From the NCBI GenBank assembly GCA_014529385.2, contig CM043945.1:139155241-139219240 (forward strand): 64,000 nucleotides of DNA. Reading direction: 5' to 3'. Made by a program: the position numbers and the translations under genes. Below the pieces are notes generated by a model, which worked only from the letters and a program-made list of their open reading frames with translations, was not told the DNA's origin and searched no databases. Positions 10,990-24,200 of this stretch are shown one piece after another; the first letter of the stretch is position 1; each line of letters begins with the position of its first letter. This DNA is from Adiantum capillus-veneris. Its lineage: Eukaryota > Streptophyta > Polypodiopsida > Polypodiales > Pteridaceae.

Positions 10990-13900
10990 ATGGATTAAGT
11001 TTGTGTGAATACAAGTTCCACCACTTGTTCAAGCTAGATCTAAGCAAGTATACATAGTGATCATTTAAGCTAGTAAACTAAGGGAAGGGAGAAGTAAGGT
11101 CCACCACTTGTCCAAGCTTAGCTCTAGACAACATGGAGAGATTGGAGGTCTACTAATTGTCTAATATAGGCTAACTATATTGAAACATAGAGAGAAGCAA
11201 AGGTCCACCACTTGTCCAATCTAGGGTCCATTGAAACATGGAGAGAAGGATGCTCCACCATTTGTCCAAAATAGGCTCCATTGAGACATGAAGAGAAACA
11301 AGATGCACCATGTCTTTGAGATGCTAGGCTCCATTGAAATACCTTAAACCCATGATATTTTGTATATGTGGGGTTTAAATTCAAGGTCCACCACTTGTCC
11401 AACCTATTATCCCTAGTAGCATGAGTGGTTTGGTCTCAAGATTCACCACTTTTCCACTCTATGTCATTATATTAAGAAGATCTGGGTGTTAAGGTCCACC
11501 ACTTGTCCAACCTATAAGGCTATATCTTAAATGGAATGCACATGATGGGTTTTACATAGGGGTACGGTTCCAAGGTCCACCACTTGTCCAAGCTAACTCT
11601 ATTGAAACATAGAGAGAATCAAAGGTCCACCACTTGTCCAAGCTAGGCTCCATTGAAACATGGAGAGAAGGATGCTCCACCATTTGTCCAAGCCAGGTTT
11701 GATTGAAACATGAAGAGAAGCAAGCTGCACCATGTCTCCAAAATGCTAGGCTCCATTGAAATATCTTAAACCCATGATATTTCGTACATGGGGGGTTTAC
11801 ATTCAAGGTCCACCACTTGTCCAACCTATTATCACTAGTAGCATGAGTGGTTTGATGTCAAGATTCACCACTTTTCTACTCTATGTCATTATATTAAGAA
11901 GATCTGGGTGTTAAGGTCCACCACTTGTCCAACCTATAAGGCTATATCTTAAAGGGTATTCTTTCTCACCACTTGGAATGACCATGATAGGTTTTACATG
12001 GGGGTTTGGTTCCAAGTTCCACCACTTGTCCAAGCTAACTCTATTGAAACATAGAGAGAAGCAAAGGTCCACCACTTGTCTAAGCTAGGGTCCATTGAAA
12101 CATGGAGAGAAGGATGCTCCACCATTTGTCCAAGATAGGCTCCATTGAAACATGAAGAGAAGCAAGCTGCACCATGTCTCCAAGATGCTAAGATCCATTG
12201 AAATACCTTAAACCCATGATATTTTGTACATGGGGAGTTTACATTCAAGGTCCACCACTTGTCCAACCTATTATCTCTAGTAGCATGAGTGGTTTGGTCT
12301 GAAGATTCACCACTTTTCCACTCTATGTCATTACGTTAAGAAGATCTGGGTGTTAAGGTCGACCACTTGTCCAACCTATAAGGGTATATCTTAAAGGGTA
12401 TTCTTTCTCACCACTTGAAATGTCCATGATATGTTTTACATGGGGGTTTGGCTCCAAGGTCCACCACTCTCCAAGCTAACTCTATTGAAACATAGAGAGA
12501 AACAAAGGTCCACCACTTGTCCAAGCTAGGCTCCATTGAAACATGGAGAGAAGGATCCTCTACCATTTGTCGAAGCTAACTCTATTGAAACATGGGGGGT
12601 TTACATTCAAGGTCCACCACTTGTCCAACCTATTAACGCTAGTAGCATGAGTGGTTTGGTCTCAAGATTCACCACTTTTTCACTCTGTCATTATATTAAG
12701 AATATTTGGGTGTTAAGGTCCACCACTTGTCCAACCTATAAGGCTATATCTTAAGGGTTATTCTTTCTCACCACTTGGAGTGACCAGCATAGGTTTTACA
12801 TGGCGGTTTTGTTTCAAGGTCCACCACTTGTCCAAGCTAACTCTATTGAAACATAGAGAGAATCAAAGGTCCACCACTTGTCCAAGCTAGGGTCCATTGA
12901 AACATGGAGAGAAGGATGCTCCACCATTTGTCCAAGATACACTCCATTGAAACATGAAGAGAAGCAAGCTACACCATGTCTCCAAGATGCTAGGCTCCAT
13001 TGAAATACCTCAAACCCATGATATTTTGTACATGGGGGGTTTACATTCAAGGTCCACCACTTGTCCAACCTATTATCTCTAGTAGCATGAGTGGTTTGGT
13101 CTCAAGATTCACCATTTTTCCACTCTATGTCATTCTATTAAGAATATATGGGTGCTAAGGTCCACCACTTGTCCAACCTATAAGGCCATATCTTAAACTT
13201 TATTCTTTCTCACCACTTGGAGTTACCAAGATAGGTTTTACATGGGAGTTTGGTTCCAAGGCCCACCACTTGTCCAAGCTAACTCTATTGAAACATAGAG
13301 AGAAGCAAAGGTCCACCACTTGTCCAAGCTAGGCTCCATTGAAGCATGGAGAGAAGGATGCTCCACCATTTGTCCAAGATAGGCTCCATTGAAACATGAA
13401 GGGAAGCAATCTGCACCATGTCTCCAAGATTCTAGGATCCATTGAAATACCTTAAACCCACGATATTGTTTACATGTGGGGTTTAACGTCAAGGTCAGTC
13501 ACTTTTCCAAGCTATTATCCCTAGTAGCACTAGTGGTTGGGTCTCAAGATTTACCACTTTTCCACTCTATGTCGTTATATTATGAAGATCTAGGTTCTAA
13601 GGTCGACCACTTGTCCAACCTATAAGGCTAGATCTTAAAGGGTATTATTTCTCACCACTTGGAATGACCATGATATGTTTTACATGGGGGTTTGGTTTCA
13701 AGGTCCACCACTTGTCCAAGCTAACTCTATGGAAACATAGAGAGAAGCAAAGGTCCACCACTTGTCCAAGCTAGGCTCCACTGAGACATTTAGAGAAGGA
13801 TGATCCCCCATTGGTGGAAGATAGGCTTCATTGAAACATGAAAAGAAGCAAGTTGCACCATGTCTCCAAGATTCTAGCATCCATTGAAATACCTTAAACC

Positions 13901-15000
13901 CACGATATTGTTTACATGTGGGGTTTAACGTCAAGGTCAGTCACTTTTCCAAGCTATTATCCCTAGTAGCATGAGTGGTTTGGTCTCAAGATTCACCACT
14001 TTTCCACTCTATGTCATTATATAAAGAAGATCTAGGTGTTAAGGTCGACCACTTGTCCAACCTATAAGCGTATATCTTAAAGGGTATTCTTTCTCACCAC
14101 TTGAAATGTCCATGATATGTTTTACATAGGGGTTTAGTTCCAAGGTCCACCACTTATCCAAGCTAACTTTATTCTTCTCATAGAGAGAAGCAAAAGGTCC
14201 ACCACTTGTCCAAGCTAGGCTCCATTGAAACATGGAGAGAAGGATGCTCCACCATTTGTCGAAGCTAACTCTATTGAAACATGGAAGGTTTACATTCAAG
14301 GTCCACCAGTTGTCCAACCTATTAACGCTAGTAGCATGAGGGGTTTGGTCTCAAGATTCACCACTTTTTCACTCTGTGTTATTATATTAAGAATATTTGG
14401 GTATTAAGGTCCACCACTTGTCCAACCTATAAGACTATATCTTAATGGTTATTCTTTCTGACCACTTGGAGTGACCATGAAAGGTTTTACATGGGGGGTT
14501 GGTTCCAAGGTCCACCACTTGTCCAAGCTAACTCTATTCAAACATAGAGAGAAGCAAAGGTCCACCACTTGTCTAAGCTAGGGTCTATTGAAACATGGAG
14601 AGAAGGATGCTCCACCATTTGTCCAAGATAGACTCCATTGAAACATGAAGAGAAGCAAGCTGCACCATATCTCCAAGATTCTAGACTCCATCGAAATACC
14701 TTAAACCCACGTTATTTTGTACATGGGGAGTTTACATTCAAGATCAACAATTTGTCCAACCTATTATCGCTAGTAGCATGAGTGGTTTGCTCTCAAGATT
14801 CACCACTTTTCCACTCTCTATCATTATATTAAGAATATTTGGGTGTTAAGGTCCACCACTTGTCCAACCTATAAGACTATATCTTAATGGTTATTCTTTC
14901 TCACCCCTTGAAAGACTATATCTTAATGGTTATCCCTAGCTATTATTGCTAGTAGCCTGAGTGGTTTGGTCTCAAGATTCACCACTTTTATTAAGAATAT
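10990..15000 (+). repeat. Satellite array, heterogeneous left flank
   Basis: Tandem monomers of about 440 bp begin directly upstream of the DGQHS gene. Each contains the landmark GGTTTTACATGGGGGTTTGGTTCC followed by four subrepeats of about 50 bp, then GATTCACCACTTTTCCACTC and CTTGTCCAACCTATAAGGCTATATC. Several monomers are internally deleted (for example the shortened unit at about 12,430-12,790, and about 14,115-14,480) and copies differ at many positions. This is what the less-homogenised edge of a satellite array looks like. Confidence 0.9.
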
Positions 15001-18000
15001 GTGGGTGTTAAGGTCCACCACTTGTCCAACCTATAAGGCTACATCTTAAAGGTTATTCTTTCTTACTACTTGGAGTGACCATGATAGGTTTTACATGGGG
15101 GTTTGGTTCCAAGGTCCACCACTTGTCCAAGCTAACTCTATTGAAACATAGAGAGAAGCAAAGGTCCACCCCTTGTCTAAGCTAGGGTCCATTGAAACAT
15201 GGAGAGAAGGATGCTCCACCATTTGTCAAGGTAGGCTCCATTGAAACATGAGGAGAATCAAGGTGCACCATGTCTCCAAGATGCTAGGCTCCATCGAAAA
15301 ACATTAAACCCACGATATGTCGTAGATGAGGGGTTTACATTCAAGGTCCACCACTTGTCCAAGCTATTATTGCTAGTAGCCTGAGTGGTTTGGTCTCAAG
15401 ATTCACCACTTTTCCACTCTATGTCATTAATTAAGAATATGCGCGTGTTAAGGTCCACCACTTGTCCAACCTATAAGGCTATATCTTAAAGGTTATTCTT
15501 TCTCACCACTTGGAGTGACCATGATAGGTTTTACATGGGGGTTTGGTTCCAAGGTCCACCACTTGTCCAAGCTAACTCTATTGAAACATAGAGAGAAGCA
15601 AAGGTCCACCACTTGTCCAAGCTAGGGTCCATTGAAACATGGAGAGAAGGATGCTCCACCATTTGTCCAAGATAGGCTCCATTGAAACATGACGAGAAGC
15701 AAGCTGCACCATGTCTCCAAGATGCTAGGCTCCATCGAAATACATTAAACCCACGATATTTCGTAGATGAGGGGTTTACATTCAAGGTCCACCACTTGTC
15801 CAAGCTATTATTGCTAGTAGCCTGAGTGGTTTGGTCTCAAGATTCACCACTTTTATTAAGAATATGTGGGTGTTAAGGTCCACCACTTGTCCAACCTATA
15901 AGGCTACATCTTAAAGGTTATTCTTTCTTACTACTTGGAGTGACCATGATAGGTTTTACATGGGGGTTTGGTTCCAAGGTCCACCACTTGTCCAAGCTAA
16001 CTCTATTGAAACATAGAGAGAAGCAAAGGTCCACCCCTTGTCTAAGCTAGGGTCCATTGAAACATGGAGAGAAGGATGCTCCACCATTTGTGCAAGGTAG
16101 GCTCCATTGAAACATGAGGAGAATCAAGGTGCACCATGTCTCCAAGATGCTAGGCTCCATCGAAAAACATTAAACCCACGATATGTCGTAGATGAGGGGT
16201 TTACAGTCAAGGTCCACCACTTGTCCAAGCTATTATTGCTAGTAGCCTGAGTGGTTTGGTCTCAAGATTCACCACTTTTCCACTCTATGTCATTAAATTA
16301 AGAATATGCGCGTGTTAAGGTCCACCACTTGTCCAACCTATAAGGCTATATCTTAAAGGTTATTCTTTCTCACCACTTGGAGTGACCATGATAGGTTTTA
16401 AATGGGGGTTTGGTTCCAAGGTCCACCACTTGTCCAAGCTAACTCTATTGAAACATAGAGAGAAGCAAAGGTCCACCCCTTGTCTAAGCTAGGGTCCATT
16501 GAAACATGGAGAGAAGGATGCTCCACCATTTGTGCAAGGTAGGCTCCATTGAAACATGAGGAGAATCAAGGTGCACCATGTCTCCAAGATGCTAGGCTCC
16601 ATCGAAAAACATTAAACCCACGATATGTCGTAGATGAGGGGTTTACAGTCAAGGTCCACCACTTGTCCAAGCTATTATTGCTAGTAGCCTGAGTGGTTTG
16701 GTCTCAAGATTCACCACTTTTCCACTCTATGTCATTAAATTAAGAATATGCGCGTGTTAAGGTCCACCACTTGTCCAACCTATAAGGCTATATCTTAAAG
16801 GTTATTCTTTCTCACCACTTGGAGTGACCATGATAGGTTTTAAATGGGGGTTTGGTTCCAAGGTCCACCACTTGTCCAAGCTAACTCTATTGAAACATAG
16901 AGAGAAGCAAAGGTCCACCACTTGTCCAAGCTAGGGTCCATTGAAACATGGAGAGAAGGATGCTCCACCATTTGTCCAAGATAGGCTCCATTGAAACATG
17001 ACGAGAAGCAAGCTGCACCATGTCTCCAAGATGCTAGGCTCCATCGAAATACATTAAACCCACGATATTTCGTAGATGAGGGGTTTACATTCAAGGTCCA
17101 CCACTTGTCCAAGCTATTATTGCTAGTAGCCTGAGTGGTTTGGTCTCAAGATTCACCACTTTTCCACTCTATGTCATTAATTAAGAATATGCGGTGTTAA
17201 GGTCCACCACTTGTCCAACCTATAAGGCTATATCTTAAAGGTTATTCTTTCTCACCACTTGGAGTGACCATGATAGGTTTTACATGGGGGTTTGGTTCCA
17301 AGGTCCACCACTTGTCCAAGCTAACTCTATTGAAACATAGAGAGAAGCAAAGGTCCACCCTTGTCTAAGCTAGGGTCCATTGAAACATGGAGAGAAGGAC
17401 GCTCCACCATTTGTGCAAGGTAGGCTCCATTGAAACATGAGGAGAATCAAGGTGCACCATGTCTCCAAGATGCTAGGCTCCATCGAAAAACATTAAACCC
17501 ACGATATGTCGTAGATGAGGGGTTTACAGTCAAGGTCCACCACTTGTCCAAGCTATTATTGCTAGTAGCCTGAGTGGTTTGGTCTCAAGATTCACCACTT
17601 TTCCACTCTATGTCATTAAATTAAGAATATGCGCGTGTTAAGGTCCACCACTTGTCCAACCTATAAGGCTATATCTTAAAGGTTATTCTTTCTCACCACT
17701 TGGAGTGACCATGATAGGTTTTAAATGGGGGTTTGGTTCCAAGGTCCACCACTTGTCCAAGCTAACTCTATTGAAACATAGAGAGAAGTAAAGGTCCACC
17801 ACTTGTCCAAGCTAGGGTCCATTGAAACATGGAGAGAAGGATGCTCCACCATTTGTCCAAGATAGGCTCCATTGAAACATGACGAGAAGCAAGCTGCACC
17901 ATGTCTCCAAGATGCTAGGCTCCATCGAAAAACATTAAACCCACGATATGTCGTAGATGAGGGGTTTACAGTCAAGGTCCACCACTTGTCCAAGCTATTA

Positions 18001-21000
18001 TTGCTAGTAGCCTGAGTGGTTTGGTCTCAAGATTCACCACTTTTCCACTCTATGTCATTAAATTAAGAATATGCGCGTGTTAAGGTCCACCACTTGTCCA
18101 ACCTATAAGGCTACATCTTAAAGGTTATTCTTTCTTACTACTTGGAGTGACCATGATAGGTTTTACATGGGGGTTTGGTTCCAAGGTCCACCACTTGTCC
18201 AAGCTAACTCTATTGAAACATAGAGAGAAGCAAAGGTCCACCCTTGTCCAAGCTAGGGTCCATTGAAACATGGAGAGAAGGATGCTCCACCATTTGTCAA
18301 GGTAGGCTCCATTGAAACATGAGGAGAAGCAAGGTGCACCATGTCTCCAAGATGCTAGGCTCCATCGAAAAACATTAAACCCACGATATGTCGTAGATGA
18401 GGGGTTTACATTCAAGGTCCACCACTTGTCCAAGCTATTATTGCTAGTAGCCTGAGTGGTTTGGTCTCAAGATTCACCACTTTTCCACTCTATGTCATTA
18501 AATTAAGAATATGCGCGTGTTAAGGTCCACCACTTGTCCAACCTATAAGGCTATATCTTAAAGGTTATTCTTTCTCACCACTTGGAGTGACCATGATAGG
18601 TTTTACATGGGGGTTTGGTTCCAAGGTCCACCACTTGTCCAAGCTAACTCTATTGAAACATAGAGAGAAGTAAAGGTCCACCACTTGTCCAAGCTAGGGT
18701 CCATTGAAACATGGAGAGAAGGATGCTCCACCATTTGTCCAAGATAGGCTCCATTGAAACATGACGAGAAGCAAGCTGCACCATGTCTCCAAGATGCTAG
18801 GCTCCATCGAAAAACATTAAACCCACGATATGTCGTAGATGAGGGGTTTACAGTCAAGGTCCACCACTTGTCCAAGCTATTATTGCTAGTAGCCTGAGTG
18901 GTTTGGTCTCAAGATTCACCACTTTTCCACTCTATGTCATTAAATTAAGAATATGCGCGTGTTAAGGTCCACCACTTGTCCAACCTATAAGGCTATATCT
19001 TAAAGGTTATTCTTTCTCACCACTTGGAGTGACCATGATAGGTTTTACATGGGGGTTTGGTTCCAAGGTCCACCACTTGTCCAAGCTAACTCTATTGAAA
19101 CATAGAGAGAAGCAAAGGTCCACCCCTTGTCTAAGCTAGGGTCCATTGAAACATGGAGAGAAGGATGCTCCACCATTTGTCCAAGATAGGCTCCATTGAA
19201 ACATGACGAGAAGCAAGCTGCACCATGTCTCCAAGATGCTAGGCTCCATCGAAATACATTAAACCCACGATATTTCGTAGATGAGGGGTTTACATTCAAG
19301 GTCCACCACTTGTCCAAGCTATTATTGCTAGTAGCCTGAGTGGTTTGGTCTCAAGATTCACCACTTTTATTAAGAATATGTGGGTGTTAAGGTCCACCAC
19401 TTGTCCAACCTATAAGGCTACATCTTAAAGGTTATTCTTTCTTACTACTTGGAGTGACCATGATAGGTTTTACATGGGGGTTTGGTTCCAAGGTCCACCA
19501 CTTGTCCAAGCTAACTCTATTGAAACATAGAGAGAAGCAAAGGTCCACCCTTGTCTAAGCTAGGGTCCATTGAAACATGGAGAGAAGGATGCTCCACCAT
19601 TTGTCCAAGGTAGGCTCCATTGAAACATGAGGAGAATCAAGGTGCACCATGTCTCCAAGATGCTAGGCTCCATCGAAAAACATTAAACCCACGATATGTC
19701 GTAGATGAGGGGTTTACAGTCAAGGTCCACCACTTGTCCAAGCTATTATTGCTAGTAGCCTGAGTGGTTTGGTCTCAAGATTCACCACTTTTCCACTCTA
19801 TGTCATTAAATTAAGAATATGCGCGTGTTAAGGTCCACCACTTGTCCAACCTATAAGGCTATATCTTAAAGGTTATTCTTTCTCACCACTTGGAGTGACC
19901 ATGATAGGTTTTACATGGGGGTTTGGTTCCAAGGTCCACCACTTGTCCAAGCTAACTCTATTGAAACATAGAGAGAAGCAAAGGTCCACCCTTGTCTAAG
20001 CTAGGGTCCATTGAAACATGGAGAGAAGGACGCTCCACCATTTGTCAAGGTAGGCTCCATTGAAACATGAGGAGAATCAAGGTGCACCATGTCTCCAAGA
20101 TGCTAGGCTCCATCGAAAAACATTAAACCCACGATATGTCGTAGATGAGGGGTTTACATTCAAGGTCCACCACTTGTCCAAGCTATTATTGCTAGTAGCC
20201 TGAGTGGTTTGGTCTCAAGATTCACCACTTTTCCACTCTATGTCATTAAATTAAGAATATGCGCGTGTTAAGGTCCACCACTTGTCCAACCTATAAGGCT
20301 ATATCTTAAAGGTTATTCTTTCTCACCACTTGGAGTGACCATGATAGGTTTTACATGGGGGTTTGGTTCCAAGGTCCACCACTTGTCCAAGCTAACTCTA
20401 TTGAAACATAGAGAGAAGCAAAGGTCCACCCCTTGTCTAAGCTAGGGTCCATTGAAACATGGAGAGAAGGACGCTCCACCATTTGTGCAAGGTAGGCTCC
20501 ATTGAAACATGAGGAGAATCAAGGTGCACCATGTCTCCAAGATGCTAGGCTCCATCGAAAAACATTAAACCCACGATATGTCGTAGATGAGGGGTTTACA
20601 GTCAAGGTCCACCACTTGTCCAAGCTATTATTGCTAGTAGCCTGAGTGGTTTGGTCTCAAGATTCACCACTTTTCCACTCTATGTCATTAATTAAGAATA
20701 TGCGCGTGTTAAGGTCCACCACTTGTCCAACCTATAAGGCTATATCTTAAAGGTTATTCTTTCTCACCACTTGGAGTGACCATGATAGGTTTTAATGGGG
20801 GTTTGGTTCCAAGGTCCACCACTTGTCCAAGCTAACTCTATTGAAACATAGAGAGAAGCAAAGGTCCACCCCTTGTCTAAGCTAGGGTCCATTGAAACAT
20901 GGAGAGAAGGATGCTCCACCATTTGTCAAGGTAGGCTCCATTGAAACATGAGGAGAATCAAGGTGCACCATGTCTCCAAGATGCTAGGCTCCATCGAAAA

Positions 21001-21230
21001 ACATTAAACCCACGATATGTCGTAGATGAGGGGTTTACATTCAAGGTCCACCACTTGTCCAAGCTATTATTGCTAGTAGCCTGAGTGGTTTGGTCTCAAG
21101 ATTCACCACTTTTCCACTCTATGTCATTAAATTAAGAATATGCGCGTGTTAAGGTCCACCACTTGTCCAACCTATAAGGCTATATCTTAAAGGTTATTCT
21201 TTCTCACCACTTGGAGTGACCATGATAGGT
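15001..21230 (+). repeat. Satellite array, homogenised core of about 436-440 bp monomers
   Basis: Monomers become almost identical, differing at a few diagnostic sites: CCACCACTTG versus CCACCCCTTG versus CCACCCTTG; GGATGCTCC versus GGACGCTCC; TTTACATGG versus TTTAAATGG; and a short type where CCACTCTATGTCATTAAAT is deleted (CACCACTTTTATTAAG). The short type occurs near 14,986, 15,850 and 19,368, so the variant order is not yet periodic here. On the minus strand a 90-codon open frame recurs (for example at 15,531-15,803) but it is only a translation of the repeat. Confidence 0.92.
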
Positions 21231-24200
21231 TTTACATGGGGGTTTGGTTCCAAGGTCCACCACTTGTCCAAGCTAACTCTATTGAAACATAGAGAGAAGC
21301 AAAGGTCCACCCTTGTCTAAGCTAGGGTCCATTGAAACATGGAGAGAAGGATGCTCCACCATTTGTCCAAGATAGGCTCCATTGAAACATGAGAGAAGCA
21401 AGCTGCACCATGTCTCCAAGATGCTAGGCTCCATCGAAATACATTAAACCCACGATATTTCGTAGATGAGGGGTTTACATTCAAGGTCCACCACTTGTCC
21501 AAGCTATTATTGCTAGTAGCCTGAGTGGTTTGGTCTCAAGATTCACCACTTTTATTAAGAATATGTGGGTGTTAAGGTCCACCACTTGTCCAACCTATAA
21601 GGCTACATCTTAAAGGTTATTCTTTCTTACTACTTGGAGTGACCATGATAGGTTTTACATGGGGGTTTGGTTCCAAGGTCCACCACTTGTCCAAGCTAAC
21701 TCTATTGAAACATAGAGAGAAGCAAAGGTCCACCCCTTGTCTAAGCTAGGGTCCATTGAAACATGGAGAGAAGGATGCTCCACCATTTGTGCAAGGTAGG
21801 CTCCATTGAAACATGAGGAGAATCAAGGTGCACCATGTCTCCAAGATGCTAGGCTCCATCGAAAAACATTAAACCCACGATATGTCGTAGATGAGGGGTT
21901 TACAGTCAAGGTCCACCACTTGTCCAAGCTATTATTGCTAGTAGCCTGAGTGGTTTGGTCTCAAGATTCACCACTTTTCCACTCTATGTCATTAAATTAA
22001 GAATATGCGCGTGTTAAGGTCCACCACTTGTCCAACCTATAAGGCTATATCTTAAAGGTTATTCTTTCTCACCACTTGGAGTGACCATGATAGGTTTTAC
22101 ATGGGGGTTTGGTTCCAAGGTCCACCACTTGTCCAAGCTAACTCTATTGAAACATAGAGAGAAGCAAAGGTCCACCCTTGTCTAAGCTAGGGTCCATTGA
22201 AACATGGAGAGAAGGATGCTCCACCATTTGTGCAAGGTAGGCTCCATTGAAACATGAGGAGAATCAAGGTGCACCATGTCTCCAAGATGCTAGGCTCCAT
22301 CGAAAAACATTAAACCCACGATATGTCGTAGATGAGGGGTTTACATTCAAGGTCCACCACTTGTCCAAGCTATTATTGCTAGTAGCCTGAGTGGTTTGGT
22401 CTCAAGATTCACCACTTTTCCACTCTATGTCATTAAATTAAGAATATGCGCGTGTTAAGGTCCACCACTTGTCCAACCTATAAGGCTATATCTTAAAGGT
22501 TATTCTTTCTCACCACTTGGAGTGACCATGATAGGTTTTAAATGGGGGTTTGGTTCCAAGGTCCACCACTTGTCCAAGCTAACTCTATTGAAACATAGAG
22601 AGAAGCAAAGGTCCACCACTTGTCCAAGCTAGGGTCCATTGAAACATGGAGAGAAGGATGCTCCACCATTTGTCCAAGATAGGCTCCATTGAAACATGAC
22701 GAGAAGCAAGCTGCACCATGTCTCCAAGATGCTAGGCTCCATCGAAATACATTAAACCCACGATATTTCGTAGATGAGGGGTTTACATTCAAGGTCCACC
22801 ACTTGTCCAAGCTATTATTGCTAGTAGCCTGAGTGGTTTGGTCTCAAGATTCACCACTTTTATTAAGAATATGTGGGTGTTAAGGTCCACCACTTGTCCA
22901 ACCTATAAGGCTACATCTTAAAGGTTATTCTTTCTTACTACTTGGAGTGACCATGATAGGTTTTACATGGGGGTTTGGTTCCAAGGTCCACCACTTGTCC
23001 AAGCTAACTCTATTGAAACATAGAGAGAAGCAAAGGTCCACCCCTTGTCTAAGCTAGGGTCCATTGAAACATGGAGAGAAGGATGCTCCACCATTTGTGC
23101 AAGGTAGGCTCCATTGAAACATGAGGAGAATCAAGGTGCACCATGTCTCCAAGATGCTAGGCTCCATCGAAAAACATTAAACCCACGATATGTCGTAGAT
23201 GAGGGGTTTACAGTCAAGGTCCACCACTTGTCCAAGCTATTATTGCTAGTAGCCTGAGTGGTTTGGTCTCAAGATTCACCACTTTTCCACTCTATGTCAT
23301 TAAATTAAGAATATGCGCGTGTTAAGGTCCACCACTTGTCCAACCTATAAGGCTATATCTTAAAGGTTATTCTTTCTCACCACTTGGAGTGACCATGATA
23401 GGTTTTACATGGGGGTTTGGTTCCAAGGTCCACCACTTGTCCAAGCTAACTCTATTGAAACATAGAGAGAAGCAAAGGTCCACCCCTTGTCTAAGCTAGG
23501 GTCCATTGAAACATGGAGAGAAGGATGCTCCACCATTTGTGCAAGGTAGGCTCCATTGAAACATGAGGAGAATCAAGGTGCACCATGTCTCCAAGATGCT
23601 AGGCTCCATCGAAAAACATTAAACCCACGATATGTCGTAGATGAGGGGTTTACATTCAAGGTCCACCACTTGTCCAAGCTATTATTGCTAGTAGCCTGAG
23701 TGGTTTGGTCTCAAGATTCACCACTTTTCCACTCTATGTCATTAAATTAAGAATATGCGCGTGTTAAGGTCCACCACTTGTCCAACCTATAAGGCTATAT
23801 CTTAAAGGTTATTCTTTCTCACCACTTGGAGTGACCATGATAGGTTTTACATGGGGGTTTGGTTCCAAGGTCCACCACTTGTCCAAGCTAACTCTATTGA
23901 AACATAGAGAGAAGCAAAGGTCCACCCCTTGTCTAAGCTAGGGTCCATTGAAACATGGAGAGAAGGATGCTCCACCATTTGTCCAAGATAGGCTCCATTG
24001 AAACATGACGAGAAGCAATCTGCACCATGTCTCCAAGATGCTAGGCTCCATCGAAATACATTAAACCCACGATATTTCGTAGATGAGGGGTTTACATTCA
24101 AGGTCCGCCACTTGTCCAAGCTATTATTGCTAGTAGCCTGAGTGGTTTGGTCTCAAGATTCACCACTTTTATTAAGAATATGTGGGTGTTAAGGTCCACC